A stretch of 64,000 bases of DNA from Streptomyces formicae (GTDB lineage: Bacteria; Actinomycetota; Actinomycetes; Streptomycetales; Streptomycetaceae). The notes beneath the pieces are model-generated. The model did not search any database and was not told the origin of the DNA. It saw only the letters and a list, made by a program, of their open reading frames with translations. Where the stretch lies: assembly GCF_022647665.1 (NCBI RefSeq), contig NZ_CP071872.1, forward strand, positions 434,001-498,000, written 5' to 3'. The translations under genes and the position numbers were made by a program. Positions 33,121-41,502 of the stretch are shown here, in pieces (position 1 is the first letter of the stretch; every line of letters begins with the position of its first letter).

Positions 33121-33587
33121 GCGGCGTTGTCGAGGCGAAGCTCGCCGAGCTTGGCCTGACGCTGCCGGAGGTCGTACCGCCGCTGGCCGCGTACCAGCCG
33201 GCCGTGCAGTCCGGTCCGTACGTCTACACATCGGGCCAGCTCCCGATGGTGGAGGGCAAGCTCCCGGTCACCGGCAAGGTGGGCGGCGAAGTGACCGCGG
33301 AGGAAGCCAAGGAGCTGGCCGCCACGTGCGCGCTCAACGCCCTGGCGGCCGTGAAGTCCGTCGCCGGTGACCTGGACCGTATCGCCCGGGTCGTGAAGGT
33401 CGTCGGATTCGTCGCCTCCGCCCCCGACTTCACCGGCCAGCCGGGTGTCATCAACGGCGCGAGCGAGCTGCTCGGCGCGGTGCTCGGTGACAAGGGCGTG
33501 CACGCGCGCAGCGCGGTGGGTGTCGCGGTGCTGCCGCTGGACGCCCCGGTGGAGGTCGAGGTCCAGGTGGAGCTCGTCCAGGAGTGA
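33117..33587 (+). CDS. RidA/YjgF-family protein
   Basis: 156 aa from GTG 33117. The YjgF fold is visible: QSGPYVYTSGQLPMVEGKLP, then ATCALNALAAVKS and VVGFVASAPDF, plus GARSAVGVAVLPLDAPVE-like end (ARSAVGVAVLPLDAPVEVEV). RidA proteins deaminate reactive enamine/imine intermediates from PLP enzymes. The upstream part of the same open frame lies in the DUF4177 gene and is not coding. Confidence 0.9.
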   Translation: MSGVVEAKLAELGLTLPEVVPPLAAYQPAVQSGPYVYTSGQLPMVEGKLPVTGKVGGEVTAEEAKELAATCALNALAAVKSVAGDLDRIARVVKVVGFVASAPDFTGQPGVINGASELLGAVLGDKGVHARSAVGVAVLPLDAPVEVEVQVELVQE

Positions 33588-33613
33588 GCTGAACCGTCGG
33601 TCAGTCCGTACGT

Positions 33614-33658
33614 GTGCGGCCCCGCATCCCGTCTCTCATGGCGGGGGCGGGGCCGCAC
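33614..33658 (+). terminator. Terminator after the RidA gene
   Basis: GTGCGGCCCCGC (33614-33625) pairs with GCGGGGCCGCAC (33647-33658); 12-bp perfect stem, 21-nt loop. Confidence 0.8.
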
Positions 33659-33753
33659 CCGTGTTCCGGGCGCCTGCGGGCCACCGGGGCGCCGTCCCCG
33701 GGCAGCCCCCGGCGCCCCTCGAACATCCGCGCGCGAACGCATAGCATCCGCCC

Positions 33754-34668
33754 ATGTCCAATGGTCAGTGGTACCCACCGGAATGGCCCGACCGGATCCG
33801 TGCTCTCGCCGCCGGTGAGCTCACCGCCGTCACCCCCAGGCGGGCGGCGACCGTGATGCTCCTCAAGGACACCCCGGAGGGCCCCGCGGTCCACATGCTG
33901 CGCCGCCGCGCCTCCATGGCCTTCGCCGGAGGCGCGTACGTCTACCCCGGCGGCGGCGTGGACGAGCGCGACTCCCGCCCCGTGCGGTGGGCGGGCCCCG
34001 CACTGGCCGAATGGACCGGCCGGCTCGGCGTCCAGGACGAGGCGGCCGCACAGGCCATCGTGTGCGCGGCGGTCCGCGAGACGTACGAGGAGGCGGGCGT
34101 CCTGCTCGCGGGCGAGACCGCGGACTCGGTGGTCGGGGACACCACGGGCGACGACTGGGAGGCGGACCGGGCGGCGCTGGTCGACCGGGAGCTGTCGTTC
34201 GCCGAGTTCCTGGACCGCCGCGGGCTGGTGCTGCGGTCGGACCTGCTGGGCGCGTGGGCCCGCTGGATCACACCGGAGTTCGAGCCGCGCCGTTTCGACA
34301 CCTGGTTCTTCGTCGCCGCGCTCCCCGAGGGCCAGCGGACCCGGAACGCCTCGACCGAGGCCGACCGCACGGTGTGGATCCGTCCCGCGGACGCCGCTGC
34401 CGGCTACGACAAGGGCGAGCTGCTGATGATGCCGCCCACGATCGCCACGCTGAGGGCGCTGGGACGGTACGAAGCCGCGGCCGACGCCCTCGCGGCCGCG
34501 AGGGACCAGGACCTCATGCCGATCCTCGCTCAGGCACGCTTGGAGGAGGGGCAGCTGGTGCTGAGCTGGCCCGGCCACGACGAGTTCACCAAGCACATCC
34601 CGACAGGGCAGAGCGCTGCAGGAGTCGGGCCGACGGGCCCGGTGGAACCGACGGGAGGCGCCCGATGA
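33754..34668 (+). CDS. NUDIX hydrolase (large, NUDT19-like)
   Basis: 304 aa. The Nudix region is split from the N-terminus by the FAGGAYVYPGGGVDE segment and has a helix REtYEEAGVLLAG near residue 110. This is the arrangement of the longer actinobacterial and RP2p/NUDT19-like enzymes, which act on CoA or related diphosphates. It is coupled to the following metallo-hydrolase (ATGA at 34665-34668). Confidence 0.85.
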   Translation: MSNGQWYPPEWPDRIRALAAGELTAVTPRRAATVMLLKDTPEGPAVHMLRRRASMAFAGGAYVYPGGGVDERDSRPVRWAGPALAEWTGRLGVQDEAAAQAIVCAAVRETYEEAGVLLAGETADSVVGDTTGDDWEADRAALVDRELSFAEFLDRRGLVLRSDLLGAWARWITPEFEPRRFDTWFFVAALPEGQRTRNASTEADRTVWIRPADAAAGYDKGELLMMPPTIATLRALGRYEAAADALAAARDQDLMPILAQARLEEGQLVLSWPGHDEFTKHIPTGQSAAGVGPTGPVEPTGGAR

Positions 34669-35495
34669 GCAATGCCTCGGCCCTCCCCGGCCAGCCCCGC
34701 GGCGTCGTCGCGTCCGGTCCCGCCACGGCGCGGGCGGTCAACGTCCTCGCCCCCAACCCGTCCGCGATGACCCTGGACGGCACCAACACCTGGATCGTCT
34801 CCGAGCCGGACTCCGAGCTCGCCGTCGTCATCGACCCCGGCCCGCTCGACGACACACACCTCCGGAGCGTCATAGCGACCGCGGAGCAGGCCGGCAAGCG
34901 CGTTGCGCTGACCCTGCTCACGCACGGGCACCCGGACCACGCGGAGGGGGCCGGCCGGTTCGCCGAGCTGACCGGCACGAAGGTCCGCGCGCTCGACCCG
35001 GCGCTGAGGCTCGGCGACGAAGGGCTCGCGGCGGGCGACGTGATCCGTACCGGCGGCATGGAGCTGCGGGTCGTCCCCACCCCCGGCCACACCGCCGACT
35101 CGCTCTGCTTCCACCTGCCCGCCGACCGCGCCGTCCTGACCGGCGACACGATCCTCGGACGCGGCACGACCGTCGTCGCGCACCCGGACGGGCGCCTCGG
35201 CGACTACCTCGACTCGCTGCGGCGGCTGCGCTCGCTCGCCGTCGACGACGGGGTGCACATGGTGCTCCCCGGCCACGGCCCCGTCCTGGAGGACGCGCAG
35301 GGCGCCGTCGAGTTCTACCTCGCCCACCGCGCGAACCGTCTCGCCCAGGTGGAGACGGCCGTCGAGAACGGTCACCGCACGGCCGCCGACGTCGTGACCC
35401 ATGTGTACGCCGACGTGGACAAGTCGTTGTGGCCGGCCGCGGAGCTGTCGGTGCGGGCGCAGCTGGAGTACTTGCGGGAGCACGGCCTGATCTGA
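34665..35495 (+). CDS. MBL-fold metallo-hydrolase
   Basis: 276 aa from ATG 34665. Zinc ligands are in LLTHGHPDHAEG near residue 88, in PGHTADSLCFH near 145, in TGDTILGRGTT near 160 and in LPGHGPV near 203. This is the LACTB2-like group with a C-terminal winged-helix tail (HRTAADVVTHVYADV). LACTB2 relatives are RNA-cleaving, but most bacterial members are uncharacterised. The open frame from 33987 is an extension inside the NUDIX gene. Confidence 0.88.
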   Translation: MSNASALPGQPRGVVASGPATARAVNVLAPNPSAMTLDGTNTWIVSEPDSELAVVIDPGPLDDTHLRSVIATAEQAGKRVALTLLTHGHPDHAEGAGRFAELTGTKVRALDPALRLGDEGLAAGDVIRTGGMELRVVPTPGHTADSLCFHLPADRAVLTGDTILGRGTTVVAHPDGRLGDYLDSLRRLRSLAVDDGVHMVLPGHGPVLEDAQGAVEFYLAHRANRLAQVETAVENGHRTAADVVTHVYADVDKSLWPAAELSVRAQLEYLREHGLI

Positions 35496-35497
35496 AA

Positions 35498-35532
35498 GGG
35501 GGCCGCCCCGGCGATGTGCCGGGGCGGCCCCC
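35498..35532. terminator. 15-bp stem terminator between MBL and crp genes
   Basis: GGGGGCCGCCCCGGC (35498-35512), loop GATGT, GCCGGGGCGGCCCCC (35518-35532). Convergent genes on both sides. Confidence 0.9.
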
Positions 35533-35581
35533 TTCATACGTGTACAGCCGGCCGTACGCGCGTACAGCCGGCGCCGGCCGA

Positions 35582-36256
35582 CTAGCGGGAACGCTTCGCG
35601 AGGCGCTCCACGTCGAGCAGGATCACGGCGCGCGCCTCGAGCCGCAGCCAGCCGCGCTGCGCGAAGTCGGCGAGGGCCTTGTTGACCGTCTCGCGGGAGG
35701 CGCCGACGAGCTGGGCGAGCTCCTCCTGCGTCAGGTCGTGCACGACGTGGATGCCCTCCTCGGACTGCACGCCGAAGCGGCGCGACAGATCGAGGAGCGC
35801 GCGGGCGACACGGCCCGGGACGTCGGAGAAGACCAGGTCGGACATCTGGTCGTTGGTCTTGCGGAGCCGGCGGGCGACGGCGCGCAGCAGGGCCGTGGCC
35901 ACCTCCGGGCGCGCGTTCAGCCAGGGCTGGAGGTCACCGTGGCCCAGGCCGAGGAGCTTGACCTCGGTGAGGGCGCTGGCGGTGGCCGTGCGCGGGCCGG
36001 GGTCGAAGAGCGAGAGCTCACCGATCAGCTCGCCGGGGCCGAGCACCGCCAGCATGTTCTCGCGGCCGTCGGGGGAGGTGCGGTGGAGCTTGACCTTGCC
36101 CTCGGTGACCACGTAAAGGCGGTCGCCGGGGTCGCCCTCGTGGAAGAGAGCGTCGCCGCGGGCGAGCGTCGCTTCACTCATCGAGGCGCGGAGCTCCGCG
36201 GCCTGCTCGTCATCGAGCGCCGCGAAGAGTGGGGCGCGCCGCAGAACGTCGTCCAC
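35582..36256 (-). CDS. crp: Crp/Fnr-family transcriptional regulator Crp
   Basis: 224 aa from GTG 36256 (AAGGAG just upstream); an ATG further upstream (36346) only adds non-family residues. cNMP-binding domain at residues 10-120 (GDALFHEGDPGDRLYVVTEG, then LGPGELIGELSLFD), HTH at 165-200 (TQEELAQLVGASRETVNKAL). Crp in Streptomyces controls germination, development and antibiotic production with cAMP. Confidence 0.93.
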   Translation of the reverse strand: MDDVLRRAPLFAALDDEQAAELRASMSEATLARGDALFHEGDPGDRLYVVTEGKVKLHRTSPDGRENMLAVLGPGELIGELSLFDPGPRTATASALTEVKLLGLGHGDLQPWLNARPEVATALLRAVARRLRKTNDQMSDLVFSDVPGRVARALLDLSRRFGVQSEEGIHVVHDLTQEELAQLVGASRETVNKALADFAQRGWLRLEARAVILLDVERLAKRSR

Positions 36257-36449
36257 GAGTTCTCTCCTTGTCGACCTGCTCAGGGGACGGTGGTCCCCAT
36301 GATGCCGCACAGAAAAACAGTGCGATCGATCACAAGGGTCCAACACAAGTTTGACGCACCGGCGTGTCCGGTTGTGCCCCAGGTGCCGATTCGGGTGGCG
36401 ATCGGCCGTGCCCGGGGCGGATGTCGGTGGTGGCCCTTAGGCTGGCCGG

Positions 36450-37489
36450 GTGTCCAATTCGCCGGTGAGAGTGCAGGCCAAGGGGGCCGGAACTATGTCA
36501 GGGGAGCGGAATTCCGCTGTGGGCGAACAGGGTTCCCGTGTGCCGACAAAGGTAGCAAAAGGGGCAAATAGGAAGCCTGCTGGCGTTTCTGCGAAGCCGA
36601 CGGCGGAGAAGCCCTCGAAGCCTTCGGCGAGCGAGGCGGAGGCGGTAAAGACGGCGAAAGCGGCGAAGACAGTGACGGCGGCGAAGGCGGCGGCGAAGAC
36701 AGTGACGGCGGCGAAGCCCTCGAAGCCGGAGTCGAGGCTGGCGATGGTGCGGCGCGCGCGCCGGATAAACCGTGAGCTGGCGGACGTCTATCCGTACGCC
36801 CACCCGGAGCTCGACTTCCAGAACCCCTTCCAGCTCCTCGTCGCGACGGTCCTGTCCGCCCAGACGACCGATCTGCGGGTCAATCAGACGACCCCCGCGC
36901 TCTTCGCGAAGTACCCGACCCCCGAGGACATGGCCGCCGCCGTCCCCGAGGAGCTGGAGGAGGTCATCCGGCCCACCGGCTTCTTCCGCGCCAAGGCGAA
37001 GTCGCTGATCGGCCTCTCCACGGCGCTCCGCGACAGCTTCGGCGGCGAGGTCCCGGGTCGGCTGGAGGACCTGGTCACACTCCCGGGGTGGGCCGCAAGA
37101 CCGCGTTCGTGGTGCTCGGCAACGCGTTCGGGGTGCCCGGGATCACCGTCGACACGCACTTCATGCGGCTCGCCCGCCGCTGGAAGTGGACGGAGCAGGA
37201 CGACCCGGTCAAGATCGAGGCCGAGGTCGCCGAGATCTTCCCCAAGAGCGAGTGGACGATGCTCTCGCACCGTGTGATCTTCCACGGCCGCCGCATCTGC
37301 CACGCCCGCAAGCCCGCCTGCGGCGCCTGCCCGATCACCCACCTCTGCCCTGCGTACGGCGAGGGTGAGACGGACCCGGAGAAGGCGAAGAAGCTCCTCA
37401 AGTACGAGATGGGCGGCTACCCGGGCCAGCGGCTCAACCCGCCGCCGGACTACCCGGGCAAGCCGGCACCGCCCCTGGGTGCTTCATGA
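36450..37489 (+). pseudogene. nth: Endonuclease III (nth) with apparent one-base frameshift
   Basis: The first frame runs 36450 to about 37088 and carries an N-terminal Lys/Ala-rich extension and the HhH-GPD helical part ([17 protein letters not shown]). It then loses the family at LVTLPG; the second frame resumes with [17 protein letters not shown], the catalytic-Asp segment [12 protein letters not shown] and the [4Fe-4S] cysteine set ([17 protein letters not shown]). The join is at GGGG, 37085-37088, where five G would give the normal LPGVGRKTA. Either a sequencing error in a homopolymer or a true inactivating deletion. If real, base-excision repair of oxidised pyrimidines by this enzyme is lost. 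Confidence 0.85.
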
Positions 37490-37668
37490 CGGGTCCACGG
37501 ACGGCCGGCTCGCAGGACACGGTCGGTGCGGGGGCCGACAGGGCCGGCGAGAGGGCCGGCGAGAGGGCTGGCGACAGAGTCGGCGACAAGGGCGAAGACG
37601 CAGGCGGGGGCGCGGGCCGGAACGATCCCGGTCACCGAACGCGTTGGACACGACGGGGGTGCCCATGA
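37486..37668 (+). CDS. Possible 60-aa low-complexity protein between nth and the CoA pyrophosphatase gene
   Basis: ATG 37486 overlaps the nth stop and the stop at 37668 overlaps the next start, both by ATGA. The product contains a short repeated [14 protein letters not shown] segment. No family recognised. The double overlap is what an operon gene would show, but the composition is also compatible with a spacer that happens to be open. Confidence 0.35.
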   Translation: MTGPRTAGSQDTVGAGADRAGERAGERAGDRVGDKGEDAGGGAGRNDPGHRTRWTRRGCP

Positions 37669-38357
37669 CACGCACGGACGAGATGTACGACGGCGAGCTG
37701 GCCGTGACGAGCGACGGCCTGCCCGACTGGCTCGCGCCGGTCGACCAGGCCGCGAGGACCGTCGAGCCGGAGCAGCTCAGCCGGTTCCTGCCGCCCGAGA
37801 GCGGCGGCCGGCAGTCCGCCGTGCTCATCCTCTTCGGCGACGGCCCCCAGGGTCCCGACCTGCTGCTCATGGAGCGTGCCACCAGCCTCCGCTCGCACGC
37901 CGGCCAGCCCTCCTTCCCCGGCGGCGCCCTCGACCCCGAGGACGGCGACCCCGCCACCACCGGGCCGCTGCGCGCCGCGCTCCGCGAGGCCCAGGAGGAG
38001 ACCGGGCTGGACCCGGCGGGCGTCCAGATCTTCGGCGTCCTGCCCCGGCTCTACATCCCGGTGAGCAGTTTCGTCGTCACCCCGGTCCTCGGCTGGTGGC
38101 GTGACCGCAGTCCGGTCGGCGTCGTCGATCCGGCCGAGACCGCCCGTGTCTTCCCGGTCCCCGTGGCGGATCTCACGGAGCCGGCCAACCGTGCGACGGC
38201 CGTCCACCCGAGCGGGCACCACGGTCCGGCCTTCCTTGTCGCATCTGCCCTGGTCTGGGGTTTTACCGCCGGTGTGATCGACCGCATCCTGCACTTCGCA
38301 GGCTGGGAGCGCCCATGGGACCGGGGCAGGCAGGTCCCGCTCGACTGGCGCACATGA
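37665..38357 (+). CDS. CoA pyrophosphatase-like NUDIX hydrolase
   Basis: 230 aa from ATG 37665. SFPGGALDPEDGD precedes a Nudix helix RAALREAQEETGLDP, and the upstream RSHAGQPSFPGG is the marker of the NudL/CoAse group. These enzymes hydrolyse CoA, giving 3',5'-ADP and phosphopantetheine. Follows nth, as in other Streptomyces. Confidence 0.88.
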   Translation: MTRTDEMYDGELAVTSDGLPDWLAPVDQAARTVEPEQLSRFLPPESGGRQSAVLILFGDGPQGPDLLLMERATSLRSHAGQPSFPGGALDPEDGDPATTGPLRAALREAQEETGLDPAGVQIFGVLPRLYIPVSSFVVTPVLGWWRDRSPVGVVDPAETARVFPVPVADLTEPANRATAVHPSGHHGPAFLVASALVWGFTAGVIDRILHFAGWERPWDRGRQVPLDWRT

Positions 38358-38454
38358 GACCGTTGCCCAGGTGCAACCCCGGGATCGCCCGTCCCCGGGG
38401 CCCCGACCACCGCCGGACGGAGTGCCGGACGACGAATCTGCGACTGCGAGGCTA

Positions 38455-39660
38455 ATGACGGTGAACGTGCTGGACATCCTGCTGCTGGTCGCCGCCGTGT
38501 GGTTCGCGATCGTCGGATATCGCCAGGGCTTCGTCGTCGGCATCCTGTCGGTGACCGGCTTCCTCGGCGGCGGACTGGTGGCGATCTATCTGCTCCCGCT
38601 GCTCTGGGACCAGCTGACCGATGAGGCCGAGGTCTCCACGACCGCGGCGATCGTCGGCGTCGTGATCGTGATCGTCTTCGCCTCCGTCGGCCAGGCCTTC
38701 ACCACCCACCTGGGCAACAAACTCCGCCGGTACATCACGTGGTCGCCCGCCCGCGCCCTCGACGCCACGGGCGGTGCCCTGGTCAATGTCGTCGCGATGC
38801 TGCTCGTCGCCTGGCTGATCGGCTCCGCTCTCGCCGGCACGTCCCTGCCGACGCTGGGCAAGGAGGTCCGCAGTTCCAAGGTGCTCCTCGGGGTCTCCCG
38901 GGTGATGCCCGCTCAGGCGTCCACCTGGTTCACCGACTTCTCCTCGGTCCTCGCGCAGAACGGCTTCCCGCAGGTCTTCAGCCCGTTCGCCAACGAACCC
39001 ATCACCGAGGTCCGCGCCCCCGACCCGGCCCTGGTGAACAGCCCCGTCGCGGACCGCGCGCAGCGCTCCATCGTCAAGGTCGTCGGCACGGCCCCGAGCT
39101 GCAACAAGGTCCTCGAAGGCACCGGCTTCGTCTTCGCCGAGCGCCGCGTCATGACCAATGCGCACGTCGTCGGCGGGGTCGACGAGCCGACCGTCCAGAT
39201 AGGCGGCAAGGGCCGGCTGTACGACGCGAAGGTCGTCCTCTACGACTGGCAGCGCGACATCGCCGTGCTCGACGTCCCGGAGCTCGACGCACCGGTGCTG
39301 CGGTTCACCGAGACCGACGCCCGTACGGGCGACAGCGCGATCGTCGCCGGCTTCCCGGAGAACGGCGCGTACGACGTCCGCTCCGCGCGCGTCCGCGGCC
39401 GTATCGACGCCAACGGCCCCGACATCTACCGCCATGGTGAGGTGCGCCGCGATGTGTACTCGCTGTTCGCGACGGTCCGCCAGGGCAACTCCGGCGGACC
39501 GCTGCTCACCACGGACGGTGATGTGTACGGAGTGATCTTCGCCCGTTCGCTCGACGACGCCAGCACCGGCTATGCGCTGACCGCCGACGAGATCCGTGAC
39601 GACATCAGGCTCGGTGTCACGGCCAATCAGCAGGTCGACAGCCAGAGCTGCGCGCTGTGA
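38455..39660 (+). CDS. marP: MarP-like membrane serine protease
   Basis: 401 aa from ATG 38455. Four membrane helices in the first 140 residues (CvpA-like region) lead to a trypsin-type periplasmic domain: His in TNAHVVGG, Asp in RDIAVLDV and Ser in RQGNSGGP. This is the plan of mycobacterial MarP, which is needed for acid and oxidative stress resistance. A short Cys pair at the C-terminus (C near the end and in SCNKVL) may form a disulfide. Confidence 0.9.
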   Translation: MTVNVLDILLLVAAVWFAIVGYRQGFVVGILSVTGFLGGGLVAIYLLPLLWDQLTDEAEVSTTAAIVGVVIVIVFASVGQAFTTHLGNKLRRYITWSPARALDATGGALVNVVAMLLVAWLIGSALAGTSLPTLGKEVRSSKVLLGVSRVMPAQASTWFTDFSSVLAQNGFPQVFSPFANEPITEVRAPDPALVNSPVADRAQRSIVKVVGTAPSCNKVLEGTGFVFAERRVMTNAHVVGGVDEPTVQIGGKGRLYDAKVVLYDWQRDIAVLDVPELDAPVLRFTETDARTGDSAIVAGFPENGAYDVRSARVRGRIDANGPDIYRHGEVRRDVYSLFATVRQGNSGGPLLTTDGDVYGVIFARSLDDASTGYALTADEIRDDIRLGVTANQQVDSQSCAL

Positions 39661-39991
39661 GCGAACGACGCGGGGCGCTCAGCCCCGTGTATGGCGCAGT
39701 CGCGCCGAGACCCAGCGCGCCCGGCGGCGGAGGATACGGGAAATCCCGAGCCGGGGATCGTGGCCCTGTGTCTGCGGGCCGCCCCTCTCGTGGCTGATCG
39801 GCGCGGAGGCCGAGCGGGAGTTGCGTGCTGTGTCACCGTAGTCGTGCGTCCAGCCCATACCCCGACGTGTGCCCGTGCCCCAAGGTCGGTAACCTCATCG
39901 GGGCCCGCCAATTGGCCTATGCGCCGGGCAATACCCGTTCGCGGAACGCCCGTTCGGCCATCGGTCCGGTTCGGGCTCTTTCAGCCGGTTG
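39661..39991. other. Intergenic region after marP
   Basis: 331 bp between convergent marP and the hydrolase gene. No recognised gene, RNA or perfect hairpin seen. Small frames in it have poor codon bias. Confidence 0.4.
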
Positions 39992-40951
39992 TCACCGGTC
40001 GGGTTCGGGGTCCTTGAGCCAGTTGATGAGCTCGTTCGAGAACGCCACCGGATCCTCCTCATGGGGGAAGTGGCCGAGCCCGTCGAAGAGGCGCCAGCGG
40101 TACGGGGCTTCCACGTACTCGCCGGAGCCCGCCGCGCTGCGGGTGCGCATCGCCGGGTCGAGGGAGCCGTGCAGATGGAGCGTCGGCACCCGGACGGGGC
40201 GCTTCATGCGGCGGTTGAACTGGATGCCGTCGGGACGGGCCATCGACCGCACCATCCACCGGTACGGCTCGACCGAGCAGTGCGCGGTCGAGGGGATGCA
40301 CATCGCCCGCCGGTACACCTCCACCGCGTCGTCCTCGGGCGGCCGCGGCCCCGACCACTCCCGGAGCAGCTTGCCCACCAGCGCCGCGTCGTCCGCGACC
40401 AGCTGACGCTCCGGCAGCCACGGGCGCTGGAAGCCCCAGACGTACGAACCGGCCCGGCTCTGCGCGAAGTCGCCCAGCATCGAGGAGCGCCAGCGGCGCG
40501 GATGCGGCATCGAGGACACGGCCAGCCGGCGCACCAGCTTGGGCCGCATCACGGCCGCCGTCCAGGCCAGGTACCCGCCCAGGTCGTGGCCGACGAGCGC
40601 CGCGTCCGGCTCGCCGAGGGACCGTACGACACCGGTGATGTCGAGCGCGAGATTCGCGGGATCGTAACCCCGCGGCGTACGGTCGCTGCCGCCCACGCCC
40701 CGCAGATCCATCGCCACCGCCCGGAAGCCCGCGTCGGCGAGCGCGGTCAGCTGATGCCGCCACGTCCACCAGAACTGCGGGAAGCCATGCAGCAGCAACA
40801 CCAGCGGCCCTTCGCCCAGCTCCGCGATGTGGAAGCGCGCACCATTGGCGGCCACGTCGCGATGGGTCCAGGGACCATCGATGCGTACGGGTCCGCCGCC
40901 GCTCGCGCCGTGTCCGCGGCCTGTGCCGTTGCCGCTGTCAGGGTCCGTCAT
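39992..40951 (-). CDS. Alpha/beta hydrolase, epoxide-hydrolase-like
   Basis: 319 aa. Oxyanion motif LLHGFPQFWWTWRHQ near residue 53, nucleophile elbow VGHDLGGYLAW with Asp instead of Ser, cap domain, and catalytic His in GLGHFPHEEDP. Asp nucleophile plus HGFP are marks of epoxide hydrolases and haloalkane dehalogenases. No signal peptide. Its start overlaps the stop of the holin-like gene (ATGA at 40948). Confidence 0.85.
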   Translation of the reverse strand: MTDPDSGNGTGRGHGASGGGPVRIDGPWTHRDVAANGARFHIAELGEGPLVLLLHGFPQFWWTWRHQLTALADAGFRAVAMDLRGVGGSDRTPRGYDPANLALDITGVVRSLGEPDAALVGHDLGGYLAWTAAVMRPKLVRRLAVSSMPHPRRWRSSMLGDFAQSRAGSYVWGFQRPWLPERQLVADDAALVGKLLREWSGPRPPEDDAVEVYRRAMCIPSTAHCSVEPYRWMVRSMARPDGIQFNRRMKRPVRVPTLHLHGSLDPAMRTRSAAGSGEYVEAPYRWRLFDGLGHFPHEEDPVAFSNELINWLKDPEPDR

Positions 40952-41463
40952 GCAGACGAGCGTGCCACAACCACGGCCGAGTCCTGGCTCTGACGGGGAT
41001 GCGGTTTGACGTTCTGCAGCACTGCCGCGGTCTGCTTGGCCGAGGCGATGGACTTCTCCGGCGGCTTGACCTTCTTGAACTTGGCCATCGCGAGCAGCCC
41101 CAGCAGCGCCGCCAGCAGCACGAACGCCCCGGCCACGATCAGGAATGACCAGGCGAGCCCGAGGCCCAGATTGTGGATTCCGTACGCCGCGGCGAAGCTG
41201 AACATCGGCACCGAGAACAGCAGCAGGCCACCCGCGACGGCGCCGGCCACGCCGCCCGTCACCCCGCGCTTGACGTCCTGCCGGATCTCCGCCTTGGCCA
41301 GCGCGATCTCGTCGTGCACCAGTGCGGACATCTCGGCCGTCGCCGTAGCGACCAGCTGTCCGACGGTCTTGTCGGGGCCGGTCAGCCGGACCGGTCCAAC
41401 CGTGTCGCCTGCCGTTTCGGCGGCGCTGACGGTGTCGACCGCGCCCTTGCCGGGGTCGCTCAT
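40948..41463 (-). CDS. Phage_holin_3_6 / Holin-X-like membrane protein
   Basis: 171 aa. Two membrane helices (residues about 70-92 and 100-125) follow a helical N-terminal part with TVGQLVATATAEMSALVHDEIALAKAE. The family is named holin-like but is chromosomal in most actinobacteria and not lysis-linked. It forms a coupled pair with the hydrolase. Confidence 0.8.
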   Translation of the reverse strand: MSDPGKGAVDTVSAAETAGDTVGPVRLTGPDKTVGQLVATATAEMSALVHDEIALAKAEIRQDVKRGVTGGVAGAVAGGLLLFSVPMFSFAAAYGIHNLGLGLAWSFLIVAGAFVLLAALLGLLAMAKFKKVKPPEKSIASAKQTAAVLQNVKPHPRQSQDSAVVVARSSA

Positions 41464-41502
41464 CGCTGACTCCCTCGTCTCTGCTTCGGATCCGTTGTCA
41501 GA

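Noticed and set aside
37060..37110. Programmed ribosomal frameshift in nth
   Set aside because: No slippery heptamer with a downstream structure is evident; a single missing G in a G run is the simpler explanation.
39691..40017. 108-aa frame after marP
   Set aside because: Poor codon bias, no ribosome binding site and overlap with the convergent hydrolase gene.
40948..41463. Holin-like gene taken as evidence of a prophage
   Set aside because: No lysis, capsid or tail genes nearby; this family is chromosomal and conserved in Streptomyces.
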